64,000 nucleotides of DNA, taken from the NCBI RefSeq assembly GCF_024679245.1, contig NC_090178.1, forward strand, positions 9,981,702 through 10,045,701. The letters are read 5' to 3'. Shown piece by piece: positions 13,265 to 23,623 of this stretch (positions are counted from its first letter, which is position 1; each line of letters opens with the position of its first letter). Origin of the DNA: Pseudorasbora parva (lineage: Eukaryota; Chordata; Actinopteri; Cypriniformes; Gobionidae). Both the position numbers and the translations under genes were made by a program. The notes below the pieces were generated by a model. It was not told where the DNA came from. It saw only the letters and a list, made by a program, of their open reading frames with translations, and searched no databases.

Positions 13265-14275
13265 GGGTAAAAAACATGATAATCTTGAGTACCTATAGAG
13301 TAGTATTGCATCCTTCATATCTCTGAAGAGTCTTTAGAGTTATCTGATTTGTAAAAGACATGCACTGTACAGATTCATTCCGAAAACCGCCAAAATTGTG
13401 GAGGTGTTCAGTGGGCGGGGATAAAGAGTCACGAGCGTGCACACAGACACACTAATTCAGGGCATTATCCCTGGATCATTTTCTGTTAACTTTATGTTTG
13501 TGTTGTTTACATTACACTCTTAAACATAAAGGTTCTTAAATGGTTCTTTGGCAGAGTGTATGGTTCCATGATAAACCTTTAATATCCAAAGAACCTTTCC
13601 ATTGCACAAAAGGTTCTTTGTGGTGCAAAAAAGTTCTTTAGACTATAAAAGGGTTAGGGAAAAAATGGTTCTTTAAAGAACCTTTCACAAAATGGTTCTT
13701 CTATGGCATTACTGTGAAAACCAATTTTTGGTTCTTCCTGGGACTTTTATTTTTAGGGTCACTCAGCGCCTGCGGTTTCCACTCATGACAAGAAACAAAC
13801 AAACACACTTGCTGAACTCTGTTGCTTCTCTGGAAAAACAAACTGCATCCACTGTTTCCTTAACGCTGGGTTATTTGGAGAGCTGAACTAGAAACACACT
13901 TCTTTAGTGACATTGTTGATTTTGTGGTCTAGAAACAAAACGACAGCGCTGCCGACGGCTTCTGTAACCCGAACGAAGCTCGTTGATGTGTTCTCGCTGT
14001 TGCTCTCTCTGGTTGATGTGCGCACACGCTCATCTGGGAGAAGTGCCCATACAAGCAATTCTGCCCTTTATGATCTCATACAGGGCCATACTAAAAATTA
14101 AAAAAAAAAAACATTGCGAAACTTTGTTTGAATCCTGGAGGAGTGTATTTGGCACAGAAATGCTCTGTCATATGTCCAATTAATTTTTTGAAACTTTGGC
14201 CATGTTAAGCGTGAGAATCCAACTCTTTAACAATGTAAATAAGCCAGAATGCATGAAATAGCATTAGACCCCTCC
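13265..14275 (+). mobile_element. TTAA-flanked element, GTGAAA family, degenerate copy
   Basis: TTAA occurs at 13261-13264 and 14276-14279. The inside begins with the ATCTTGAGTACCTATAGAGT block and ends with the GCATGAAATAGCATT block, which are shared with the better copies at 56216-57680 and 47230-51498. The terminal G and C runs are eroded. A separate palindromic MITE (about 13513-13760) is inserted in it. Confidence 0.75.
13513..13760. mobile_element. GGTTCTTT-type MITE nested in a TTAA element
   Basis: Dense alternation of AAAGGTTCTT and AAGAACCTTT forms many internal hairpins between an ACACTCTTAAACATAAAGG-like left end and a TTTTATTTTTAGGGTCA right end. It interrupts the GTGAAA-family element. 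The boundaries are approximate. Confidence 0.7.
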
Positions 14276-15498
14276 TTAAACACACACAACACTTACTCCC
14301 GTTTCCTCAGGATGGGGACAGGAGGGCTGTCAGTCAGTAAATATGATAACTTTCATTACTTATTTCATTACTGAAAATGCTGATTAGCTTTTTGCACGAA
14401 TACTTGTTTTTATTAGTCAACTAGTGGGTAAATGCTAATGTTTGCCTTTTGTACATTTTCCTAAATTCAGGAATTCCATTCCCTTGCTGTTTTTCCCTCA
14501 TTACCTTCCCTCCCAACAGCTGGTCTGAAAGCACTGCTCATCTTCCCCTCTGAATCTCCGTCAGTCAGTGTGTTTGAGAGCTAACAGAGAGCTTTAATTA
14601 ATTGTCCAGCTTCCCCACTGAAACAATGTCCTAATTCTGCCATTTAGCATCTGCGTATCATAGTTTGTTGTTATCTCGGAAGCCAGATTTTTTTGTAAAT
14701 AGTCATATTTAAAACTTTAATCACTTGAATGGTAAATGAAGTGTGGCTGAAATCCTTCCGTGTGTGAAGATAAATGTTATCTGAGCTTAAACCCTTTCAC
14801 TGACTTCCCATCTATCCCTCCCCACTTTTCTTTTCCTGTCTATTCTGAGTATATTTAAAATGCTCAAGCAGAATGTTTGATCTGAACTCCTAATGTTGGA
14901 TGTGCAGTAGACCTTAAAGATATACCATCCCTTTAAAAAAACATGATTAATTAAAGCTAAAGTGTGTAACCACCACCCAAACTGCAAAAATGTTTTTTTC
15001 TTTTCTTTTTAAACCGAATCCCCATTTTCCATTAATTAGACAGCTTGCTCCTCCTCAATCTCAATATTTTTACCCAGTTTGCTGTGTCTGGCTGTGAGTA
15101 AACTATTTTACTGCAAAATTGTTTATGAATTTATGGCTGTCTGATTGATCTCAAAACTGCCATTAGCACAGTTTGCTCATTGAGTGAAACAATGCACATC
15201 ATGGTCTTTCAGTCCCTTGCAAAGCATGCTGGGAACTACAGATCCACTGGCCAATGTTATATCAAGACAAATTATTAATGTAGTCCTAACACAAATTGAT
15301 TATTTTCCATTATACCAATTTAATTGGATTTAACTATGCAATTAATTTGTGACAAAATGTTCTAGAATTTGAACAAGCAGCAAAAATCTTTAATTTAAAT
15401 GCATCATAAAAATGATCAACCCTTACATGCATATATTTTAAACTGGAGTGGCTAACTGCAGCAGTAATGATGTGTCGTTTATTCTCTGCCACACACAG

Positions 15499-15705
15499 GT
15501 GGTCAGTTGTGGTGCACCACGACCAAGAACATGATGGAAGGTGAGGAGCTGGTGGCATTCGCAGTGGACTTTGACTCTCGATTGCAGGCGGTCAATCACA
15601 TGTCTCTCAGTGAGGGCATGTACCCAGCACGCCTCCTGGACACCATCCAACTCCTGCCCCAGCAAGCTGCCATGGCCTCCATATTACCTACAGCTATAGT
15701 CAACA
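15499..15705 (+). CDS. zfpm2: zfpm2 (FOG2) coding exon, end of PR/SET-like region
   Basis: This 207-nt internal exon lies between an acceptor (CACACACAG) and a donor (GTAAGT), phase 1 at both ends. Read from phase 1 it encodes [20 protein letters not shown] and continues to [19 protein letters not shown]. This matches the FOG2 segment that closes the N-terminal PR/SET-like domain, just before the first zinc finger. FOG2 is a nuclear cofactor that binds GATA4/5/6 and represses or activates their targets in heart, gonad and diaphragm development (family knowledge). The acidic N-terminal exons are not in this window. The exon is intact, with no frameshift. Confidence 0.95.
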
Positions 15706-16595
15706 GTAAGTATAGTCAACGCTTTCTGTTTGCTCACAAACTCATCTGTCCACAGGCATCTTAAACACGCAGCGAATCAGGACTAATAATGTCAATGTAC
15801 TCGTACAATAAAGCTGTGCGGTTTTGTCTTGCCGTAAAACTTGGCCCCAGTATTGCTGCATATGGGGTCTCACCTGTTCCCGTGGCTGCACCGTTAAACA
15901 CTCCAACCAATCATTTTGAGGCAGTTCAGAATGTGTTGCACATGCACGTACTACACTGAAAACAAGTAGTTATTCACAGATTAACCTTTACTGGAGGAAC
16001 ATGATGTTCTGCCCTTCAGTTTAGGGGTACAGTAAACATGTCTGGACTCTGACCAACCTTGTAATTGCAAAATTCAAGCCATTTGCAAATACTTTGTTTG
16101 TTGACTTTATCAGTGAGGTCTAGAGTTCAGCTTGACACAGAGGATGCTGCTAGCAGATGGTGCAGTGTTTTCATTTGCCCTTGAGGAAAGGGCACAAGCC
16201 TACTGGAATCATCTCTGTTGCCATGCAACATCACCGCAGGATTGTTATTTAAAACCATTTTATTAGACTATTAGACTGTTATGAGTAACTTCTCCATCTT
16301 CTTCCATCAGCTGTGAATGTGAACCGACATAGAGCCCCCCCAACCACTCCTAATGCCCCTTAATCAGATTTATTCCTCTTAGCTATTCCAGTTCCACTTT
16401 GAAGAAATTACAAATAAATTTTGTTCATAAATATAACTGCCAATAACTATATATTAAATTACATAAAGCAAACAATAAATAAAAAATGTATTCGAATATT
16501 TGTATAAAATATTGACCACCTAAGAGTTCAGCTCAACATAACTGTTGATGCACTGGTTGTAGTTTTGCCTTCACAATCTTGCATCTGTGTTTCAG
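15706..16595 (+). other. zfpm2: zfpm2 intron
   Basis: This is an 890-bp intron with GTAAGT donor and TTTCAG acceptor. Apart from an AT-rich 3' third I see no further feature in it. Confidence 0.9.
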
Positions 16596-16817
16596 AGGAC
16601 ATCTTCCCCTGTAAAGCATGTGGGATATGGTACAGGAGTGAGAGGAACCTTCAGGCCCACCTGATGTATTACTGCAGCGGGCGGCAGAGGGAACCCGATA
16701 ATGTCCCAGAAGATGCTGACGCCAATTCCCACCAAACTCCGAATATCTGCCCTTTCCCACAATGCAACAAGAGCTTCAGCAACCCTCGTGCTCTGGAGAT
16801 GCACTTGAGCTCGCACA
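16596..16817 (+). CDS. zfpm2: zfpm2 (FOG2) coding exon, zinc fingers 1 and 2
   Basis: This 222-nt exon has its acceptor after TGTGTTTCAG and its donor GTGAGT. The split codon joined to the previous exon reads Lys, giving [12 protein letters not shown] across the junction. Finger 1 is [22 protein letters not shown], a C2HC finger of the type that contacts GATA zinc fingers in FOG proteins. Finger 2, [20 protein letters not shown] followed by SSH, is a classical C2H2 finger. The linker is short and acidic ([10 protein letters not shown]). The phase is 1 at both ends, so these exons are interchangeable in frame. Confidence 0.96.
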
Positions 16818-17153
16818 GTGAGTATAGAATATGATGATATCATATTTACAGTACATTTTGGCAGTAAAAAAGAATAAGTTATTTTTCACAATAAGCATTT
16901 GATCGAAAAAGTAACTGTTTAGTTGTTCATCTAGCCTACTCATTACCCATTCCTATTTTGTACTAATTTAGCAGTCACAAACAAAAGCAAATTATCAGCA
17001 GAACCTGAAGATTTAATGAGGATGATGATTAATTATATAAATTATATTATACTATTAGATTCGCAACATTTCTATGGAAATAGACACAAACAGATCTACA
17101 GCAGACACAATGTTAAACTGACAAAAACAACTGTCTTTTTTTCTTTCTCATAG
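16818..17153 (+). other. zfpm2: zfpm2 intron
   Basis: This 336-bp AT-rich intron has a GTGAGT donor and an acceptor preceded by a strong pyrimidine tract (TTTTTTTCTTTCTCATAG). I see nothing else in it. Confidence 0.92.
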
Positions 17154-19624
17154 GTGTCAAAATGGAGGAGTCTCTTCCCCCTGGCACCAGTTTGAAATGC
17201 ACAATCTGCAACTTCACAGCAGATTCACTCCTTACATTCCAGCACCACATCCTTTCACACCTGTCACAGGCAGCCTTCAGATGCAATCACTGCCACATCA
17301 GCTTCCAGAACCATAGGGAACTGCTGCAACATCAAGACTTACATGGACACTCTGGGAAGATTCACAGAGAGAGTGACAGTGAAAACTCCCCAAGAGGAGG
17401 AGAGGAAAGTCTGCAGGTGGCACGAGCAGAACTGTCAGGCAGGAAGGATGTAGTCATGCAAAGTCCCAAAAGCACACCCAACAAGGCCAACAGTCCTGAT
17501 GGAGAACTTGAAAGACCCGAGAAAAAACCTACCCTACTGCAGAAGGGGGAAAGTCACCCAGGCAGCAAGGCTAGTTTCTCTTACACCAGAATCAAGTCGG
17601 AACCCTCGAGTCCACGGCTAGCCTCCTCTCCTGTCCAGCACAACATGGGCCCAACCTTCCCCATGGGTCCATTTTTGTCGCAGTTTGCATTCTCCCAGGA
17701 CATTTCTGTGGTACCACAAGCATCTGAGATTCTAGCAAAAATGTCAGAGCTTGTGCATCGAAGGCTACGCCATGGAGGGAACAGCTACCCTCCTGTCATC
17801 TACAGTCCTCTAATGCCCAAAGGAGCCACCTGCTTTGAATGCAACATCACCTTCAATAATCTAGATAACTACTTAGTTCATAAGAAGCACTACTGCAACA
17901 GTCGCTGGCAGCACATGGCTAAGTCCCCAGATTTCTCTAGCGTTCCGGACAAGGTTTCCGATGCCATTAGTCCAAACAGTGGCCACGCTTCGGTCGGTAT
18001 GCTCCCCGGATGCCTTCCATCAGAGAGCGACAGTCATCTTGTGACAACAGCTTGCTTGAATTCGTCTGTTCTGGATATTATGAACGCTAGTGGGAAAGTG
18101 CCTGAAAAAGACCTCACTGGACAAGTAAAGAAGGTTACTACACCAACAGGGGTTGAGGAAAGGCTTGGCGGAAAACAGCCTGAGGTGAAGAGTCCCAGCA
18201 CATCTTTGGTGGAAAGTGACAACGACCCAAACAAGACAACATGTGAAGCATGCAACATCACCTTCAGCCGGCACGAAACGTACATGGTTCACAAGCAGTA
18301 CTACTGCGCCACTCGCCACGACCCGCCCATGAAACGCATGTCCGCGAAGGTGCCTGCCATGCAGCGGACCATGCGGACACGTAAGCGGAGGAAGATGTAC
18401 GAGATGTGTCTACCTGACCAAGAGCAACGGCAGCCCATGGGGCCGCAGCCGGGATTCTTGGGTTTGCCAACTCTAGGAAATCCCTGTACATCCCAGGAGA
18501 CGGTAGAAAGTCTGGCCGACCGCTTCCATCCAAGGTGTGACATTTTTCCAGGCCTTGTCCCGAAACACTTAGATGCTTCTCTAACCGTTTCCAAGCCCAT
18601 CCTTGCACCCAAAGGTAACACAATTGCAGACCCACAGGAACTAGATGCTCCAATAGATCTCAGCAAAAAGTGCTCACCTCTTCCTGACAAGTCGTGTAAC
18701 TCCCCTAAAAGATTGCTTGACTATCACGAATGTACCGTCTGCAAGATAAGTTTTAACAAAGTGGAGAATTACCTAGCACATAAACAGAACTTTTGTCCCG
18801 TCACAGCTACTCAGCTTGGTGAGATCAGCAATCTGGAGCAGCCGATGTTCCAGGGCATTAAGAGCGAAGGTAATAATTCGGATGACATCTATGACAAGAG
18901 TTCTGTCAAATGCGAGAAAAACGGTGGTAACAAGTTGATGGTGCAAAACGGAGGCATGTTTCCACCACACCTCGGGCCAGCACCAGATCTGAAAGCTTTC
19001 AGTGATGCACAGCTTATGACCTCGAAAGATGAGAACAAGAACATGTTTTTGCCTCACTGTCTCTATCCTGGAGCAATAAAGAAGATGAAAGGTACAGAGC
19101 AAATATCGCCATATTTCGGGATAAAGAGCGGTGACTACATGGCAGGGAGTCTCGCGATGCAGGGTGAGGTGGCCGATCAGGAGCAAAGCAGCAACGGCGC
19201 AGGAGAGGCGGGCACAGAACCACCTGCGGCCAATGGCTGTCCCCATCCCAGCAAGGAGCCGCTGCCCCTGCTGCCCAAAAACAGGGGCATGGTGATTGTC
19301 AACGGTGGTCACAAAGAGGATCGCCAGACACCAGCAACTCCCCAGCAAGAGAATCAGCCTCACAACGCCTCATCACCAGAGGAACAAACATCTCCCACGT
19401 GGGGAGGCGAGAACCCTCCTGACCCAAACGAGAATGTATCACCCACTTCTAAATCACCCATGGAGGAATCCGCACCTGCCGGAAAAGGCATAAATGGGTC
19501 GGCGCCGCCAGCAGGCAGTGGGAAGTACTGCCGCCTCTGTGACATCCAGTTCAATAACTTGTCAAACTTTATCACTCACAAGAAGTTTTACTGCTCGTCA
19601 CATGCCGCCGAGCATGTGAAATGA
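17154..19624 (+). CDS. zfpm2: zfpm2 (FOG2) terminal coding exon, zinc fingers 3-8 and CtBP motif
   Basis: This is the large last coding exon, as in all FOG2 genes, with stop codon TGA at 19622-19624. Fingers 3 ([11 protein letters not shown]) and 4 ([11 protein letters not shown]) are C2H2. Fingers 5 ([20 protein letters not shown], near 17830), 6 ([19 protein letters not shown], near 18243), 7 ([19 protein letters not shown], near 18731) and 8 ([19 protein letters not shown], near 19529) are C2HC and each ends in a Cys. In the family the C2HC fingers 1, 5, 6 and 8 carry GATA binding. PIDLSKK at 18650-18670 is the CtBP-recruiting motif. IKSEPSSPR near 17591 fits the phosphorylation-dependent SUMO consensus; GIKSEG near 18850 is a second SUMO-type site. 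[10 protein letters not shown] near 18380 is a likely nuclear localisation signal. The C-terminus [14 protein letters not shown] is the conserved FOG2 end. The match is FOG2 rather than FOG1; the teleost a/b paralogue is not resolved. Confidence 0.98.
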
Positions 19625-20600
19625 AATTATGCTCTTCTTCCCTCGTTCTTCCCTCTTATTTTGGGTACACGGTCGTGTCTGAATTAGTGCATCATGCAGT
19701 TTTATATACTGCTTGTGGACAATCAAGAGAAGCTTCTTTTTCGTTATTTGAAGACTTAATGCAAAATGATGAAAAAAAAATCCAAGTGTAATATTGGTGC
19801 CACTTTCACATTTTATTTATTTTACAATCAGTATTAATAGGAGTAGTGCTCTTAATTTAAATTCAAAGAAAGTTTATATCAGAGTTGTTTGTAATGTTAA
19901 TGTATAGTCATTCTTGTGTAGCAGACATATTGTTTACAATGTATGTTAGGTTCAAGGAGACAATAGGCACAAGATACAAAACTGAAATGCGTTTTAGACC
20001 CAACAATAGCTACTGGAGCACTTGTGTATTCTTATTTGCTGGTACAGTTTTTTGTATATGTCAAAATGTCACTTGCAGTATGATTCTCTTGACTTCAGCC
20101 TTAAAACTGTTTGGAGGGACAACCAGGCAAAACGCTGCAGCTTATGTTTTGGCATATACTGTACACATGGCTTTGCATATACATGTTGCTGTTTGTCTGT
20201 GTCTTTTCTTCGACTCAGAAGTGGATGTTTTAATGAGGATGGCAGCATTCTTGTATAGTACTTGTATTTCTGTTTGCTGATACACCTTGTTCTCCCTTTT
20301 TAAAAATTTGCTCTCAGCGCAATACTTTGTAAAAAAAAAAACAAGAAAAAAGGAGGGCGGGGACATTACTGAAAGCAGTATTATAAAGGGAGAAAAGCAG
20401 CTATTTCTTACTCCTGGAAAAAAAATGAAATTGTACAAAGAGCAGGTTTATCAATGGTGAATATTGATGGGTGGGACGAGACAAGGGAATACTGTAAAAA
20501 TGATCATTCCAATGTCCTTATGTAAGAAAAATATTTCTTAAAAATGTTGTTGCTATGCATGTATATGGATGGAATAAAATTCCAGATCTGTTGGAAATTT
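19625..20600 (+). other. zfpm2: zfpm2 3'UTR
   Basis: AT-rich sequence follows the stop codon and runs to the canonical poly(A) signal AATAAA at 20573-20578. Cleavage is expected about 15-25 bp further on. An open frame at 19885-20280 in this region has no protein-like character. Confidence 0.8.
20573..20578 (+). terminator. zfpm2: zfpm2 poly(A) signal
   Basis: The sequence is AATAAA in GGATGGAATAAAATTCC, followed by a GT-rich stretch (TTTTGATGTGGTGTC), which is the usual downstream element. No stronger signal was seen between the stop codon and this site. Confidence 0.75.
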
Positions 20601-20652
20601 TTATTTTGATGTGGTGTCAATTAAACTTCAATCCTCAGGATAAACAGACCAT

Positions 20653-20658
20653 TTTATT
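20653..20658 (-). terminator. Candidate poly(A) signal of the minus-strand hydrolase gene
   Basis: TTTATT on the plus strand reads AATAAA on the minus strand, 500 bp beyond the hydrolase stop codon. If used, the two convergent transcripts would end within about 50-80 bp of each other. Other minus-strand candidates exist nearer the stop (for example around 20850), so this choice is tentative. Confidence 0.4.
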
Positions 20659-21159
20659 GTCTTCTTTCAGGATGTCTTACAGTCACGTCTCATAAAAAAT
20701 TGCAGTGGGGGATTTGTCAATGAGTCTCAAATGAATAAATCGACATACCACAGTAATGAGAAGAAAACTTTTACAAATATTTAATGTCAAAAACAAAACA
20801 AAAAACCTGTTAAAAACAGTCCTTAAGGGTTATTTCACCCAAAAATGAAGATTTTTATTTTTTTGGGGGGGTGAACTGAACCTTTAAAGCAAAATATAAT
20901 TTCCAATGTCTCTTAAGGTGAAATATGACAGGCTTCATTTAATTCAACTGCATTCATAAAAAAGCATTTTGACAACAAAAACAGTACAGAGGCAGTTTGT
21001 CTTCAGCACTTAAAAAAAATTTTTTATCCAGATTTCCGATTCCGTTGTAAGCAGAAATGCTGCTGTTATTTGCATCATTGAAGAGATTATATGACAGCTT
21101 CAGGGATGCAACTGTTATTGAACTGTTGTTATTAGAGAGGCAGCATTTTCTGAAGCATC

Positions 21160-21327
21160 TCACTGCCTCTGTTGGTTGGACTGTCTTTGAGACACAAGCT
21201 TATGCAAATATTTGATAACCGAGGATGGATTTTTGTAGATCATGTGACGATCCGCCCCACGAACCTGAATGTGATTGGCACCGGGATAAGAGCGTTCCAA
21301 AAACTTGCTCTGAAGTTCAGCAACCAC
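21160..21327 (-). CDS. Alpha/beta-hydrolase-fold protein, terminal coding exon
   Basis: The acceptor is CACGTCAG at 21328-21335, and the reading frame continues in phase 0 from the previous exon to the stop at 21160-21162. It encodes 55 residues, beginning VVAELQSKFLERSYPGANHI and ending in a Gln-rich tail. The segment RGADRHMIYKNPSSVIKYLH has the shape of the alpha/beta-hydrolase C-terminal catalytic His motif (His followed by a helix with a conserved Pro and Val). This places the exon at the end of the fold. The substrate cannot be told. The gene lies tail to tail with zfpm2. Confidence 0.85.
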   Translation of the reverse strand: MVAELQSKFLERSYPGANHIQVRGADRHMIYKNPSSVIKYLHKLVSQRQSNQQRQ

Positions 21328-21434
21328 CTGACGTGGCGAGATGACAGTTAATGAGACGTTCAGCAAAGGATTTGCCTCTGATTAAAACTAACTCAAGTTC
21401 AGAAGGGAAGGTAGAAAGTGGGACTGACACTCAC

Positions 21435-21531
21435 TTGGTTGAGATCTGAAGGAAGCTGATGATCAAACGATTCCCCAGTGATCACATGCACAGATGTCTT
21501 GCTAGAGAGAGGCTTATATCTGGAGATCTCC
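21435..21531 (-). CDS. Alpha/beta-hydrolase-fold protein, internal exon
   Basis: This 97-nt exon has its acceptor after ACTTTTCAG and its donor GTGAGT. It starts in phase 2 and ends in phase 0, which fits its neighbours exactly. It encodes EISRYKPLSSKTSVHVITGE followed by SFDHQLPSDLNQ. The VHVITGES stretch resembles the late core strand after which the catalytic acid is found in this fold. The phase chain across four exons is the main evidence that this is one gene. Confidence 0.87.
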
Positions 21532-21665
21532 CTGAAAAGTCAAGGACATGCAAACAGCAGCGATAATTATGCCAATGCACACCTCGACTAGAAACCACCG
21601 CAAAGATGTGTTATACTTATACTCTGTCTACATTCTACTTAAGTTATTATTACAGTAATAATAAC

Positions 21666-22537
21666 TAGGGCTGGGTATTGACATAAATTTTCGATTCGAT
21701 TCACAAACTTGAATCGAATTGAAATCTAATTGCAATATCAGTTATTTTGGATGCATATCAGTGGCAAATTTTCTCAAGGAAAACAAATCTCTTAACTAAT
21801 GCTGTAAACTATGGAGTCCACTGTAACTTACTTTAATATTGAAGGTAATAGAGTACCTGATTTGTATACAAAACAAATTGCACTTAATAGTTATATTAAA
21901 TATTAAAATTAAAATGGTGGCTGTCATAAAAACTTGCCAGATTTATTCAAACATGCATTAAATATTGAAGAACATTAAAAAATGATAATGAATATGTAAT
22001 ATAGGTGCATATATTTATCCAAATGCTCTTCTCTGGAGTTAATTTTTCTAACTGACTAATGAGTTATGGACACTGGATATGGTTTTTCTACTGTTTTGAC
22101 GTCTTTCCACGGTTGAAACCCTGATTGAGCAATTCCATGTGACATGATACAGATTTCTGTTTGTGGTCCTCTCTCTTTTAACACACTTTCAGATGCTCCT
22201 TCATGTTTATTTTGCGCTGACGTATTAAGGCAGAACAGAAGATCAGATCATGTGCCGTGTCTCTTCAGCTGAGCTGTGTCACAGCACCATGGTATTTATG
22301 TTTTGAATTTCTTAATAAAATGGACGTAATTTGTAATCTGAGACTTTCATATTAAAGCGATTAAAATCGAGAAATCAATACATTTTTTAATCGCATAATC
22401 AAGCGATTAAAATCGAGAAATCAATACATTTTTTAATCGCATAATCAAGCGATTAAAATCGAGAAATCAATACATTTTTTAATCGCATAATCAAGCGATT
22501 AAAATCGAGAAATCAATACATTTTTTACCCAGCCCTA
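21666..22537. mobile_element. hAT-like non-autonomous element with internal 46-bp tandem array
   Basis: The ends are TAGGGCTGGGTATTGA at the left and TTTACCCAGCCCTA at the right. The flanks are ATAATAAC (21658-21665) and ATAATAAA (22538-22545), an 8-bp duplication with one mismatch. The interior is AT-rich and non-coding. It carries CGATTCGATTC-like words at the left and a 46-bp tandem repeat at the right. Confidence 0.85.
22351..22526. repeat. 46-bp tandem repeat, about 3.8 copies
   Basis: The unit begins AAGCGATTAAAATCGAGAAA and ends TTAATCGCATAATC. Consecutive copies look identical, which suggests recent expansion inside the hAT-like element. Each unit has its own small palindrome (GCGATTAA/TTAATCGC). 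Confidence 0.93.
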
Positions 22538-22726
22538 ATAATAAAAATTGCACATTATGAATTTATTTTTGATCTTGTTGACTATGATATAATGGCAATC
22601 AACCCACTCTTTGTTTTATAGTTTTATATTCCCCATAAATAACTTGTCTTAAAATGGGTAGCACCTCTCCTGAGCGAGGTGTACACAGTTTGCCGAGTTC
22701 AACATCAGCAAACACAATGTCTCAGC

Positions 22727-22994
22727 TAGGGATAGCTATCGTTAAGGTTTAAACTCTCCTACTACGATATTACTTATCGATCCGGTACTTTAACGGTATT
22801 CTAATCAATTCTTTTTGTTATTTAGAAGGTAATTAACATTGCTTTATTATCTGAAAATGTAAAATATCTACTTATCGAGTGTCTTTCTCTTCGCCTTTTG
22901 ATGTTTGGTTCACATTAAATGGCACAATCGTCACGGTTTATTAGACGCTGCCCCTTTAAGACCTAATGCAGGTCTCATTCGGTACCCATCCCTG
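22727..22994. mobile_element. Small hAT-like element
   Basis: TAGGGATAGC at the left and GGTACCCATCCCTG at the right are imperfect inverted termini. They are flanked by a perfect 8-bp duplication GTCTCAGC (22719-22726 and 22995-23002). It is 268 bp long with no ORF. Confidence 0.85.
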
Positions 22995-23009
22995 GTCTCA
23001 GCTAAAAGT

Positions 23010-23502
23010 GATGTAAATGTTAAGTTATTTGCCATATCAGATACAGAACACTGTTCCATTTCAAAGCACTATTTTTCCATTACTTTTCTATGTAACATGC
23101 TAGGTGGACATGTTTGACCGTTATGCATCTCCTTTTTTTTTTTTTTTTTTTACAGCTTCTCAGGCAGGAAACCGTTTCTATAAACGGAGGGCTCAAGGTA
23201 AAAGAAGGTTAACTTTAAAAAAAACAAAAAACTGTTTCTCCTGTTTTGTTTGTTGTCGGAGTATACGAGGCATGAGCTGTGAAGGCACAGCCCTCTTTTG
23301 GATGGGAGGGTGAGGAGAAGCAGCTCATTTGCATTTAAAGATACGCACATGAAAATGGCGTTTTTGCTTCTACTCAAAAAGTACTTTGGCACTTTGGCAT
23401 CCTATAATAAATGATCTTTGGGTTATTTTGAGCTGAAACTTCACCGACACATTAAGGGGACACATTTTACATCTTGTAAAAAAGGGGCATAATAGGTCCC
23501 CT
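23010..23502. repeat. TTAA-type repeat piece next to a hydrolase splice donor
   Basis: The right end reads GGCATAATAGGTCCCCT followed by TTAA (23503-23506), the same pattern as the TTAA element ends elsewhere in the window. The TTAA lies 7 bp from the donor GT at 23513-23514. The left terminus was not located, so the start is approximate. Confidence 0.55.
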
Positions 23503-23514
23503 TTAAAGTCTTAC

Positions 23515-23597
23515 CTGACTTGAGATGCACTCTCGTTGAGAAAGAAATGCTCATCTACTGCAGCGCTCTGGTGGGCAGGGTTACACAGGAGATATTT
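23515..23597 (-). CDS. Alpha/beta-hydrolase-fold protein, internal exon
   Basis: This 83-nt exon is entered in phase 0 and left in phase 2 through a GTAAGA donor. It encodes KYLLCNPAHQSAAVDEHFFL followed by NESASQV, and an Arg codon is split over the next junction. The reading is open, with good splice sites on both sides. Its acceptor is odd: the pyrimidine tract is a pure run of 20 C (20 G on the plus strand, 23604-23623) followed by TTTCAG. The segment corresponds to the cap or loop region between the core strands of the fold. Confidence 0.85.
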
Positions 23598-23603
23598 CTG
23601 AAA

Positions 23604-23623
23604 GGGGGGGGGGGGGGGGGGGG
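23604..23623 (-). repeat. Homopolymer C20 as splice pyrimidine tract
   Basis: A run of 20 G on the plus strand reads as 20 C on the gene strand and ends 3 bp before the CAG acceptor of the exon at 23597. Such tracts vary in length by slippage. Confidence 0.9.

Larger units (their letters stand above)
21532..23514 (-). other. Hydrolase intron
   Basis: This intron contains two hAT-like elements (21666-22537 and 22727-22994) and a TTAA-type repeat piece ending at 23502. Little sequence is left that is not repeat. Confidence 0.85.

Noticed and set aside
18020..19363. Several long open frames on the minus strand of the zfpm2 terminal exon
   Set aside because: They are antisense shadows of the strong plus-strand coding sequence. 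They contain no recognisable domains, and the plus strand explains the lack of stops.
19885..20280. A 131-codon open frame after the zfpm2 stop codon
   Set aside because: It lies in the 3'UTR before the poly(A) signal, is rich in Cys and hydrophobic residues typical of translated AT-rich DNA, and has no family resemblance.
22351..22526. Possible CRISPR-like array
   Set aside because: The repeats are directly abutting 46-bp tandem units without spacers, in a vertebrate genome and inside a hAT-like element.
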